From: Zobellia roscoffensis
GTDB taxonomy: Bacteria; Bacteroidota; Bacteroidia; Flavobacteriales; Flavobacteriaceae
Direction of reading: 5' to 3'
DNA: 64,000 nt
NCBI RefSeq assembly: GCF_015330165.1
Contig: NZ_JADDXT010000002.1
Span: forward strand, 2,230,504-2,294,503
Below the pieces are notes generated by a model. That model had not been told where the DNA came from. It saw only the letters and a program-made list of their open reading frames with translations, and did not search any database. Made by a program: the position numbers and the translations under genes. This document shows positions 35,358 through 43,163 of this stretch, piece by piece (position 1 is the stretch's first letter; every line of letters starts with the position of its first letter).

Positions 35358-37103
35358 TCAATCAAAATAAGAATACAACTCTTTTTTTAAGTTTTCCCAT
35401 TGTCCCTTATCTCCGCTAATTATTTGACCTACTTCTTTTACTTTAGAAGTACTAAAACCTATAGCTTCTTTTATGCCAATATGTGGCGGTAAGGACAATG
35501 CACCACTATTCACAACAGCATCAATAATAAATGGTTTTTTACTTGCTTTAGCTTTTATAATAGCTGCATCGATATCTTCTGCATGCTCGACCCTAACACC
35601 ATCACCACCACAAAGTTTAGCATATTCAGCAAAATTGACATTGGTTTCATGTAAAGCGTCTAAGCTTGCTGCCAAACCTGCTTCTTCCATTTCCAACTTA
35701 ACAAAGCTTAATTCTGAATTATTGAATATTAAAACTTTAACCGGTAATTCGTGTTTAACGGCCGTTATAAAATCTTGCATAGACATATTAAAAGCTCCAT
35801 CGCCACAAAAAGCCCATATTTCTTTGTTTTTATTCGCAAACTGAGCACCAATGGCAGAAGGTAAACCCACAGCCATAGAACCATGGTTAAAAGAACCGAT
35901 AAGTCTTCTTTGACTATGAAAAGAAATATGATGTGCAGCCCATATGGCAGAAGTACCCGTTTCTACCGTAAAAATGGCATCATTAGCCGCATGCTCGTTA
36001 ACCAAGTCTGCAAATATTTGCGGGTGCAAAGGTTCATGGTTTCGAGTAGGGGAGGCCTGCTTTTTCATATTCGCTCTCCAATCCTTAAAATTACCTCTTA
36101 ATTTATCTAAAAACGCTGTATCGCTTTTCTGATTAATTTTCGGATTTAACAATTCTAAAAATGACGAAATATCGCTCCATATACCAAGTGATACCGAGGT
36201 TCTATTTCCTATATTTTCTTGTCGAATATCTACCTGTATCGTTTTTGTTTGATGTGGAAGAAAATCTATGTATGGAAAATCAGTACCTAACATCAGTAAT
36301 AAATCACACTTCATGACGGCATTGTAACCAGAAGGATTTCCTATTAAACCGGTAAGGCCTACAACATTGTCAGTATCATGGTCAAAAATATCGCTAGCAC
36401 GTAAACTATGGGTAATAGGTGCATTTAGTTTTTTAGATAATTCAAGTACGGCAGCTCTACTTTCTCTGCATCCATCACCAGCCAATATACCTACCGTTTT
36501 AGCACTGTTCAAAAGCTTGGTAGCTTTCATAACAACAGATTCTTCAGGAACTAAACGGGAAACATATTTCTTAATAGGATGTACGAATTGCTCATTCTCG
36601 GCTTTCATTTCCGCTACATTTGCCGGCAACTCTATTCTGCACACTGCATTATTGGCTATCGCAATTTTAATGGCGCGTTGTATTACCATTGGTGCTTGCT
36701 CTGGTGTTTCAATTATAGCCTGGTAATCGCAAACATCATCAAATACCTTTTTTAAATCTACTTCTTGAAAGTAATTGGTACCCTGTTGTTTCTGATTAAT
36801 TTGACCTGTTACAGCAATAACCGGCGTGCGTTCTTTTTTAGCATTGTACAATCCATTAATCAAATGCAAAGCACCAGGGCCAACAGTACCTGCACATGCC
36901 GCTAAATTGTTGCTTGTTTGACTATGACCAAAGGCAGCAAAAGATGCGTTACCCTCGTGTTTCATGCCGATCCAGTCAACAGTGTCTCGTTCTTCTATTG
37001 CTTTAACAAAAAAGTTTAAGGCATCGCCCGTTACTCCATATACTTTATCTACTCCAACACTTTGTAAAATATCTAGTAGTTGTTCTGATACATTTTTACT
37101 CAT
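35358..37103 (-). CDS. Thiamine-diphosphate-dependent pyruvate oxidase/dehydrogenase-like enzyme
   Basis: A 581-residue member of the acetolactate synthase/pyruvate oxidase family. The N-terminal Pyr domain has the catalytic glutamate in GMKHEGNASFAA; the middle domain (about 190-325) has ILAGDGCRES; the C-terminal PP domain has the ThDP/Mg motif GDGAFNMSMQDF ending in FNNSE. Length and the opening LLDILQSVGVDKVYGVTGDALNFF fit PoxB-like pyruvate dehydrogenase (quinone) better than acetolactate synthase. It would turn pyruvate into acetate and CO2, passing electrons to quinone or oxygen. It is the last gene of a three-gene minus-strand cassette with a flavodoxin-like protein and a small membrane protein. 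Confidence 0.83.
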   Translation of the reverse strand: MSKNVSEQLLDILQSVGVDKVYGVTGDALNFFVKAIEERDTVDWIGMKHEGNASFAAFGHSQTSNNLAACAGTVGPGALHLINGLYNAKKERTPVIAVTGQINQKQQGTNYFQEVDLKKVFDDVCDYQAIIETPEQAPMVIQRAIKIAIANNAVCRIELPANVAEMKAENEQFVHPIKKYVSRLVPEESVVMKATKLLNSAKTVGILAGDGCRESRAAVLELSKKLNAPITHSLRASDIFDHDTDNVVGLTGLIGNPSGYNAVMKCDLLLMLGTDFPYIDFLPHQTKTIQVDIRQENIGNRTSVSLGIWSDISSFLELLNPKINQKSDTAFLDKLRGNFKDWRANMKKQASPTRNHEPLHPQIFADLVNEHAANDAIFTVETGTSAIWAAHHISFHSQRRLIGSFNHGSMAVGLPSAIGAQFANKNKEIWAFCGDGAFNMSMQDFITAVKHELPVKVLIFNNSELSFVKLEMEEAGLAASLDALHETNVNFAEYAKLCGGDGVRVEHAEDIDAAIIKAKASKKPFIIDAVVNSGALSLPPHIGIKEAIGFSTSKVKEVGQIISGDKGQWENLKKELYSYFD

Positions 37104-37151
37104 AAGTAATTTCTTTATATTTTTAAATTGGATGAACTATGCATCCATTTT

Positions 37152-37886
37152 CTATCTATACTCCGGATTTTCGAAATTCCAACGTGTGCCGTCATCCCAA
37201 TCTTTTCTTGAATTTCCGTAAGACGGATATCCTCCGTTATCCTTCAACATTTTAGCCAAATGCATTAGATTGTATGACATAAAAGTGGTGTTACGATTCG
37301 TAAATTCTGAATCAAAACCTACTGGTGGCTCAATTTTTTCGCCACCCCATTCCGTATCTCCATAACTGGGTCCGGGTCCAACTTTCCCTATCCAACCTGC
37401 ATCTGCCTGTGGTGGTATACTATAACCCAAGTGTTGTAAGGCATATAATATTCCCATAGAACAATGTTTAACTCCATCTTCATTACCGGTAATAATACAA
37501 CCACCCGCTTTGCCATAATACACGTATTGCCCCTTATCATTTTGGTACCCGCTCATAGCGTATAATCGTTCAATGAGTTTTGTAGCTACCGATGAACGTT
37601 CACCCAACCAAATAGGCGTACCTATCACCAATATATCCGCTGCCATTACCTTTTTATAAATTTCTGGCCAATCATCTTTATCATATCCTTCTTTGGTCAT
37701 ATCTGGTTGCACACCAACGGGTATGTCAAAATCTGCAAGTCGTAAAATCTCTACATCAACTCCTTCCGATTTCATAATCTTAGCCGACACATCGATTAAA
37801 TTACGTGTGTGACTTTTAGATGGTGATTTTTTTAAGGTACAATTGATGAATATTGCTTTTAACGTACTAAAATCTGTCTTTTTCAT
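37152..37886 (-). CDS. Flavodoxin-fold NAD(P)H-dependent oxidoreductase
   Basis: A 244-residue protein of the NADPH-dependent FMN reductase/flavodoxin group. The FMN phosphate loop is NCTLKKSPSKSHT near residue 15, and the isoalloxazine-binding loop is IGTPIWLGERSSVATKLIERL near 95. A later stretch GGCIITGNEDGVKHC is also typical. It reduces quinones or other acceptors with NAD(P)H, or handles electrons for a partner. It is 48 bp upstream of the pyruvate oxidase-like gene and 7 bp downstream of the DUF6789-like gene, so the three form one transcript. Confidence 0.82.
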   Translation of the reverse strand: MKKTDFSTLKAIFINCTLKKSPSKSHTRNLIDVSAKIMKSEGVDVEILRLADFDIPVGVQPDMTKEGYDKDDWPEIYKKVMAADILVIGTPIWLGERSSVATKLIERLYAMSGYQNDKGQYVYYGKAGGCIITGNEDGVKHCSMGILYALQHLGYSIPPQADAGWIGKVGPGPSYGDTEWGGEKIEPPVGFDSEFTNRNTTFMSYNLMHLAKMLKDNGGYPSYGNSRKDWDDGTRWNFENPEYR

Positions 37887-37893
37887 ATTGTTC

Positions 37894-38310
37894 TTATTTT
37901 CCTATAGTTTTTACAGTAACCACACCAAATACTATGTGACCAATTGACATCGCCACTAATCTCATTGGCATAGAACCATCCATTGGTGGCATTTCAAATA
38001 GCACTCCCATTACCTTCATACCAATCTGTGCCATAATAAGTGCTACGATACCAAAGGCAATTCCTTTCAAGAAAAGATTAGAGATGTTGACTTTAGGAGC
38101 AAATACATAACCATACCCTAAAGCAAATAGAATTCCCATAAGAAAATGTAACACCCAACCTACTGTTATGGGTAAGTTCATAGCGCCTGCCAATAATTTC
38201 CATGGTGCCATTTCGGGCATGCCCATATGTGGTGCTACCAACATTATTATGGTCATTACTACTGTTCCTAAAATTCCTGCTAACACCAATTTTGGTAATT
38301 CATTTTTCAT
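37894..38310 (-). CDS. Four-helix membrane protein, DUF6789-like
   Basis: A 138-residue integral membrane protein with four hydrophobic segments: about 8-28, 47-68, 79-100 and 115-135. Features include LGTVVMTIIMLVAPHMGMPEM and a central MNLPITVGWVLHFLMGILFALGY. I recall this as the DUF6789 family, of unknown role. It opens the three-gene cassette with the flavodoxin-like and pyruvate oxidase-like genes. A role as membrane partner for redox enzymes would be inference from position only. Confidence 0.6.
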   Translation of the reverse strand: MKNELPKLVLAGILGTVVMTIIMLVAPHMGMPEMAPWKLLAGAMNLPITVGWVLHFLMGILFALGYGYVFAPKVNISNLFLKGIAFGIVALIMAQIGMKVMGVLFEMPPMDGSMPMRLVAMSIGHIVFGVVTVKTIGK

Positions 38311-38660
38311 TTATATACTTTTTTGCTTTTTGATAATTTTATAGTCTATATATATTTCTACTCATACAGACCTATTTATTTCCAATATGAAGCTGATTAA
38401 CAGCACGCAAGATATTTTTAGTTACATTAAATCATTAGTTCATACCATTTTTTTATTAGCGTGAAGGCGATATACTACTTGAATTTTATGTGGTTGAAAT
38501 CATTTAAGAGGCATGTTTCAGCTATAAAACACCTATTTACAATGATTGACGTAATACGTTTAAAATGATTTTAAAATTTTAATGAAGTACTTCTATTCAT
38601 TTACTTAACTTGAAATTTCTAACCAACAAATAAGTTTTAATTAAATAAACAATTACAACC
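38311..38660. other. AT-rich intergenic region between divergent units
   Basis: About 350 bp, very AT-rich, between the divergent DUF6789-like gene and the DUF5995-type gene. It should contain promoters in both directions. No clear TAnnTTTG box in a convincing position, repeat array or RNA gene was seen. Confidence 0.4.
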
Positions 38661-39416
38661 ATCAGCCGACCAACCACCATACAAGAAGTCCTAATTCAAT
38701 TGGACGAAATCATAGATAATGCCATCGCCAACAATGACCGCATAGGATATTTTGCTTTTTTGTATAGAAGGGTCACTGCTGAAATTCTGAATGAGGTACA
38801 ATTAGGGAATTTTGAGGATAACGCCCGAATGGAAACTTTTGATGTTGCCTTTGCCAACTACTATATAGATGCATACAACGGTTATACAACAAACCAACCA
38901 ATCAGTAAATCTTGGCAGTTTGCATTTGATGCCAAAAACGACCCACTAACCATTCTACAACATATCATGTTAGGTATCAATACCCACATTAATCTTGATT
39001 TGGGTTTAGCAGCAAGTGCTGTAATGCAAGGCAAAGAAATAATTGATATAGAAAATGATTTTAATACAGTAAATACCATTCTTGGTAACATTGTCAATGA
39101 AATGCAAGACCGCCTTAGCCGGGTATCTCCATTATTATTTTTATTAGATCTGGCAGGGGAAAATTCAGATGAGAAAATCATTAATTTTAGTATGGGCAGG
39201 GCCAGAGAGGTATCATGGCGTAATGCTAATTTACTATGGAGTTTGGGAGTTGACCATCAAGGAGAAGCTATTGATACTATGGATTTAGTAGTTCTGAAGC
39301 TAGGGGAGTGTATAAAATCGCCTAAATCCAAGGTAATTGGTTTTGTGCTAAAATGTATAGGTAGGTTTGAAGAAAAAAATGTAGGAAAGGTCATTTCAAC
39401 CTTAAGGGAAAACTGA
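38661..39416 (+). CDS. DUF5995-type protein, full-length copy
   Basis: From ATC 38661 the frame reads ISRPTTIQEVLIQLDEII and runs to TGA at 39416 (about 251 codons). No ATG is present upstream of the conserved N-terminus; a TTG at 38700 would cut off residues shared with family members and with the truncated copy. Conserved parts are IGYFAFLYRRVTAEI, DVAFANYYIDAYNGY and ILQHIMLGINTHINLDLGLAAS, with a histidine pair that may bind metal. The C-terminal half has MGRAREVSWRNANLLW. The family is of unknown function. It forms a direct repeat with 34881-35279 around the redox cassette. Confidence 0.72.
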   Translation: MSRPTTIQEVLIQLDEIIDNAIANNDRIGYFAFLYRRVTAEILNEVQLGNFEDNARMETFDVAFANYYIDAYNGYTTNQPISKSWQFAFDAKNDPLTILQHIMLGINTHINLDLGLAASAVMQGKEIIDIENDFNTVNTILGNIVNEMQDRLSRVSPLLFLLDLAGENSDEKIINFSMGRAREVSWRNANLLWSLGVDHQGEAIDTMDLVVLKLGECIKSPKSKVIGFVLKCIGRFEEKNVGKVISTLREN

Positions 39417-39502
39417 ATACGTTGACCTCGGGGGAGAATGGAGTAATACCAATTTCAATACTCAATAAATTGGACATTTTATAAAATAGATACACTAGCA
39501 AA

Positions 39503-40255
39503 ATGAACGCACAGGCCTATTTAAATAGAATAGATTTTCAAGATACAATTACCATTAAAAAAAGTGTTCTTTTCAAACTTCAAAAACAACACCTGCTTAA
39601 TATTCCATTTGAAAATTTAGACATACATTATGGAAGAAATATAAGGCTTTCAATAATGGATATGTATCAAAAGGTAGTTGTTGAAAAACGTGGAGGATTT
39701 TGCTATGAACTCAATGGGCTTTTTTGTGATTTCTTAAAACAAATAGGCTTTAATGCAAAACTGATTTCAGCACGGGTTCATACAAAAGAGGCACATTACA
39801 GTCCAGAATACGACCATTTAGCAATACTAGTACAATTAGATAATCATGATTTTTTAGTTGATGTGGGTTTTGGTAAATTTTCATTAGAACCATTGAAACT
39901 TGAAATTGGTCAGCGGATATTAGATAAATATGGGCAATTTCAATTTGACAAATACGATGCTAATTATTTCCGTATAAATGAAGTGAAAAACAATAAGCTA
40001 ATTCCTCAATATATATTTAGAAATGAAGAGCGAAATCTTTCCGAATTTGCCGAAAGGTGTATGTTTCATCAGACAAGTGAAAACTCGCATTTTACAAAGA
40101 AGAAGCTAATTTCAATTGCAAAAAAAGAAGGAAGAATTACGCTAAATAATTCTCAATTGAAAATTACTCGCATGGGAGTCGAGGAGCAAGTAGATTTTGA
40201 AGAAAATGAGTTTGATGCCAAATTGAAACAACATTTTGATATAGAAATAGGGTAA
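39503..40255 (+). CDS. Arylamine N-acetyltransferase
   Basis: A 250-residue member of the NAT family. The catalytic triad is complete: Cys67 in RGGFCYELN, His105 in YDHLAILV and Asp120 in LVDVGFG. The N-terminal NIPFENLDIHYG is also characteristic. NATs transfer acetyl from acetyl-CoA to arylamines, hydrazines or related compounds in the cytoplasm. The gene stands alone, 86 bp after the DUF5995-type gene and convergent with the Fur-family gene 35 bp away. Length is a little below the usual 270-280 residues. Confidence 0.92.
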   Translation: MNAQAYLNRIDFQDTITIKKSVLFKLQKQHLLNIPFENLDIHYGRNIRLSIMDMYQKVVVEKRGGFCYELNGLFCDFLKQIGFNAKLISARVHTKEAHYSPEYDHLAILVQLDNHDFLVDVGFGKFSLEPLKLEIGQRILDKYGQFQFDKYDANYFRINEVKNNKLIPQYIFRNEERNLSEFAERCMFHQTSENSHFTKKKLISIAKKEGRITLNNSQLKITRMGVEEQVDFEENEFDAKLKQHFDIEIG

Positions 40256-40290
40256 TGCCGTAAACTAGGGCTTATAAGTTGGTTCAATAA

Positions 40291-40668
40291 CTACTTGGCA
40301 CAATCTTTACAAACCCCGGTAAGAACACAGTTAACCCCTTCTAAAGTATAGCTCTTGGGCAGCGAAAACGTAACCGGCACAGGCAAACATTCAATGGTCT
40401 CACATTGCGTACAACGAAAGTGAAAGTGATGTAAAGGTTGCTTTTTTTCGTCGCACTTTATACAAATAGCAAAATACTGCCTACCATCGTCTGCAATAAT
40501 TTTATGTACAATACCATCATCACAATATCGGTTTAGAACTCTATAAATAGTAGCCCTATTAATATCAACTCCAATTTCCTTCTCAATTGCTTGTTGACTC
40601 ATGGCTTTGCCAGACGCATTTAAGACGGAAAGCACAGCTTCTTTGGTAACGGTATTTCTTCTTTTCAT
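40291..40668 (-). CDS. Fur family metalloregulator
   Basis: A 125-residue repressor. The N-terminal winged helix has GKAMSQQAIEKEIGVDINRATIYRVLNRYCDDG; the C-terminal dimerisation domain has HHFHFRCTQCETIECL and ends CVLTGVCKDCAK, giving the two CxxC pairs of the structural zinc site. Two more cysteines occur in AICIKCDEKK. Whether it senses iron, zinc, manganese or peroxide cannot be told. It is divergent from a flavoprotein reductase gene, with a perfect nine-base inverted repeat 16 bp before its own start, so it probably represses itself and its neighbour. Confidence 0.87.
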   Translation of the reverse strand: MKRRNTVTKEAVLSVLNASGKAMSQQAIEKEIGVDINRATIYRVLNRYCDDGIVHKIIADDGRQYFAICIKCDEKKQPLHHFHFRCTQCETIECLPVPVTFSLPKSYTLEGVNCVLTGVCKDCAK

Positions 40669-40683
40669 TATAGAAAATAAATT

Positions 40684-40757
40684 TATTGCAACCTAGTTGC
40701 AATAGTACAAAATATCTATATATTTGCAAAATAAGTTAATGCGACAATGTTGCGATA
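40684..40757. promoter_or_regulatory. Divergent promoter with two palindromic Fur-type boxes
   Basis: Box 1 (40684-40704): TATTGCAAC and GTTGCAATA, an exact nine-base inverted repeat with a CTA spacer. Box 2 (40737-40757): TAATGCGAC and GTTGCGATA with spacer AAT, a weaker relative. A perfect -7 box TATATTTG (40719-40726) lies between them and points to the reductase gene. The regulator coded beside it is the likely ligand. Confidence 0.72.
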
Positions 40758-40768
40758 GTGTGTTTAAA

Positions 40769-41764
40769 ATGACTAGAAGAGATGCAATAAAGAAAGGAAG
40801 CGTTGCCGGATTAGTTCCTATGTTTCCTATGGTAGTAACTCATTTAAAAAAAGATAATGCTATGACAAAAGATTACGATGTAATAATTATAGGGGGTAGC
40901 TATGCCGGTCTATCTGCGGCCATGGCGTTGGGACGTTCTTTGCGCAATGTTTTAATTATAGATAGTGGGTTACCGTGTAACAGGCAAACGCCGCACTCGC
41001 ATAATTTTATAACACAAGATGGTTCAACTCCGGCTGGAATTTCGCAAAAAGCAAAATCGCAAGTCTTAAAATATGACACGGTCAGCTTTATTGAAGACAA
41101 AGCAATTAAGGGCAGAAAAGAAGAGGGTGGTTTTTATGTTCTTACCGAATCAGGAAAAGAATTTAAAGCTAAGAAATTGGTAATTGCCACCGGAATTAAA
41201 GATATAATGCCGTCCGTTAAAGGGTTTTCTGAATGTTGGGGTATTTCCGTAGTTCATTGTCCTTATTGTCACGGGTATGAAATAAGAAACAAAAAAACGG
41301 CAATCATTGCCAATGGCGAAGTCGCATTTCACCTGGCTCCTTTGGTAAGTAACCTCACAGATAACCTTAGTGTTTTAACCAATGGAAAAGCAGACTTTAC
41401 TCCGGAAGAGCTGTTGAAATTGAAAGAACATAATATTCATATCATTGAAAAGGAAATTACAGAGATTGAACATGAAAATGGATTCATGAAAAATGTAGTT
41501 TTTGATGATAGCAGTACAATGCATTTTGAGGCGGCGTATGGGCCGCTTCCATTTCAGCAAAATCTAGATATACCGGAGTTTATAGGTTGCGAACTTACGG
41601 AGCAAGGTTATATTCAGGTAGATATGATGCAAAAAACTACTGTAGATGGTGTGTTTGCATGTGGAGACAACAGCATAAGAATGCGTTCTTTGGCAATTGC
41701 GGTATCCGCTGGAGCTATAGTTGGCGCAGTGGCGAATATGGAGCTGTCCAAAGAGGAATTCTAG
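40769..41764 (+). CDS. Thioredoxin reductase-like NAD(P)/FAD oxidoreductase with Tat-like leader
   Basis: From ATG 40769 the protein has 331 residues; a TTG 45 bp upstream lies inside the -7 box and cannot be the start. The core has the FAD motif DVIIIGGSYAGLSAAMALG, a redox-active CPYC in VVHCPYCHGYE, and the closing GVFACGDN. Ahead of the core are about 31 residues beginning MTRRDAIKKGSVAG with a hydrophobic stretch, which look like a twin-arginine leader; an ATG at 40862 would give the core alone. It reduces a disulfide or similar acceptor with NAD(P)H. It is divergent from the Fur-family gene and shares its operator region. Confidence 0.82.
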   Translation: MTRRDAIKKGSVAGLVPMFPMVVTHLKKDNAMTKDYDVIIIGGSYAGLSAAMALGRSLRNVLIIDSGLPCNRQTPHSHNFITQDGSTPAGISQKAKSQVLKYDTVSFIEDKAIKGRKEEGGFYVLTESGKEFKAKKLVIATGIKDIMPSVKGFSECWGISVVHCPYCHGYEIRNKKTAIIANGEVAFHLAPLVSNLTDNLSVLTNGKADFTPEELLKLKEHNIHIIEKEITEIEHENGFMKNVVFDDSSTMHFEAAYGPLPFQQNLDIPEFIGCELTEQGYIQVDMMQKTTVDGVFACGDNSIRMRSLAIAVSAGAIVGAVANMELSKEEF

Positions 41765-41776
41765 ACCTAAACGTTT

Positions 41777-42022
41777 ATGGTTGAAGTATTCATTACCAAT
41801 ATAGATAAACGAGCTCAGGCAAAAGGGATAGTAAAAATGCTTGGGCTCGTGTTTTCTGAATTGAAAATTGATTTTGACTTGGATGAAACTGATTTACCTT
41901 TTCCAAAAGGGCATACCGTTTTGCGCGTAGAAGGAATGCATATAGATCACGTAAAAATTATGCGTTTGACCCGTGAATTCGGAATACGATGTGAAATAAT
42001 GGAAGACCGTATTCCGCAGTAA
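41777..42022 (+). CDS. Small conserved-looking protein of unknown function
   Basis: An 81-residue protein starting MVEVFITNIDKRAQAKGIVKML and ending CEIMEDRIPQ. The alternating strands and helices (VEVFITNI, GHTVLRVEG, HIDHVKIMRLTREFGIRCEIM) suggest a ferredoxin-like alpha/beta fold similar in shape to heavy-metal-associated domains, but no CxxC is present. It is 12 bp after the reductase gene and likely co-transcribed under the same control. Confidence 0.6.
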   Translation: MVEVFITNIDKRAQAKGIVKMLGLVFSELKIDFDLDETDLPFPKGHTVLRVEGMHIDHVKIMRLTREFGIRCEIMEDRIPQ

Positions 42023-42028
42023 AAAGAA

Positions 42029-42071
42029 ACATAGAACTAACTGGTCTCATGAAGGGCTATGTCTTTTTTTT
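42029..42071 (+). terminator. Possible terminator after the reductase unit
   Basis: ACATAG (42029-42034) pairs with CTATGT (42057-42062) over a 22-base loop, followed by C and a run of eight T. The stem is short, so strength is uncertain. Confidence 0.45.
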
Positions 42072-42100
42072 CTTAAGATGAAATAAAAGCATATTTCTTA

Positions 42101-42108
42101 TATATTTG
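42101..42108 (+). promoter_or_regulatory. Bacteroidota -7 box close to the acetyltransferase start
   Basis: TATATTTG ends six bases before the ATG at 42114. Transcription would start at or within a few bases of the start codon, so the mRNA may be leaderless. Confidence 0.55.
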
Positions 42109-42113
42109 ACCTC

Positions 42114-42800
42114 ATGATAGATTTGGAGGAACAATTAAAAAATCCGGTTTGGTATTCCTTAAAGGAGACCCATAAAAACTTCGCTGTTGAATTGAATGGA
42201 GTTCAATTTTATAACCCCGATGTGTGCACTTTTGGTTCTTTTTTTGATGAATCAAAGACAGCTAAAGCTGCTGATGAGTATGTGAAAACTTCGGATCATT
42301 TCTTCTTTGTTTCAGCCGATCAAACTCCTGTAATAGATGAAACCAAAGTTATCTTTGAGAAAAAGATTGATGGCTGTCAAATGGTTTTAAATACGTTGCC
42401 AGACGTTTCAATAACAGAAAACATTGTCTTGCTAGATAAGAGTTTTATGGATGAAATTTATGATTTAGTCTGGTTGGTTATGCCTGGGTACTACAAGAAA
42501 AGAACCTTTGAAATGGGGAAGTACTTTGGCATATTTAAGAATGGTAAGTTGGTTTCAATCACAGGGCAACGCATGCAGACCAATCATTTAATAGAAGTTA
42601 GTGCAGTGGTTACTCACCCCGAGTATACCAGACAAGGACTGGCCAAACAGTTGATAGCGCATACTACAAAGGAAATTCTCAGAGAGAACAAAACGCCTAT
42701 TTTGCACACAAATAAAGGTAATCCGGCAATTGCTCTCTACGAGAAATTAGGATATGAGCTAACAAGAGATATGAACTGGTGGTTGTATCGCAAAAAATAA
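42114..42800 (+). CDS. GNAT family N-acetyltransferase
   Basis: A 228-residue protein. The C-terminal half (about 110-228) is a GNAT/FR47-like fold: substrate strand KLVSITGQRM, then HLIEVSAVVTHPEYTRQGLAKQLIAHTTKEIL, in which RQGLAK is the acetyl-CoA pyrophosphate loop, and the closing NPAIALYEKLGYELTRDM. The N-terminal 105 residues are a second, poorly conserved domain typical of FR47-like proteins. It would acetylate an amine in the cytoplasm; the target is unknown. It appears to be a single-gene unit. Confidence 0.85.
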   Translation: MIDLEEQLKNPVWYSLKETHKNFAVELNGVQFYNPDVCTFGSFFDESKTAKAADEYVKTSDHFFFVSADQTPVIDETKVIFEKKIDGCQMVLNTLPDVSITENIVLLDKSFMDEIYDLVWLVMPGYYKKRTFEMGKYFGIFKNGKLVSITGQRMQTNHLIEVSAVVTHPEYTRQGLAKQLIAHTTKEILRENKTPILHTNKGNPAIALYEKLGYELTRDMNWWLYRKK

Positions 42801-42980
42801 GGTGCGGTTTAAGGGCTAATAAAGAAATCATGAGTCACCCCTTTTTCTAAGAATCCAAATCTGTAAATAAATATCTAGCTAGGTTATCTATTAGAGGTAT
42901 TTGAAATTTAAAATTTATCATTTACTTTTAGAGCCTGTTTACTATACTTAACATACAGATTTTGTCTTTTCTAAAGACAC

Positions 42981-43054
42981 TCTCCTTAATAGAGATGAAC
43001 ATACCAGTGGGTTACTCAAATCCAGTGTAAGGAGATAACTATGTTCATTTTTTT
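42981..43054 (+). promoter_or_regulatory. Interleaved inverted repeats ending in a T-run (pseudoknot or attenuator candidate)
   Basis: TCTCCTTA (42981-42988) pairs with TAAGGAGA (43028-43035), and ATGAACATA (42995-43003) pairs with TATGTTCAT (43040-43048). The order A-B-A'-B' interleaves the two stems. Seven T follow (43048-43054), so the second stem resembles an intrinsic terminator that the first could compete with or knot with. CCAGTG also occurs twice in the loop. The methyltransferase gene starts 110 bp later. The rest of this 363-bp gap (42801-43163) shows no other feature. Confidence 0.5.
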
Positions 43055-43163
43055 ATAAATCACAACATTTTAAGAACGTCAAAAGTGGTCTATTGTTTGT
43101 ACGACCCTCTTTTCCTATCACAGAGTATTATCTGTAATATGAAAAGGTAACTCCCAACATCTA

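Noticed and set aside
40724..40768. TTG at 40724 as start of the flavoprotein reductase
   Set aside because: The TTG is the last three bases of the perfect -7 box TATATTTG, so it is not transcribed; ATG 40769 is used instead.
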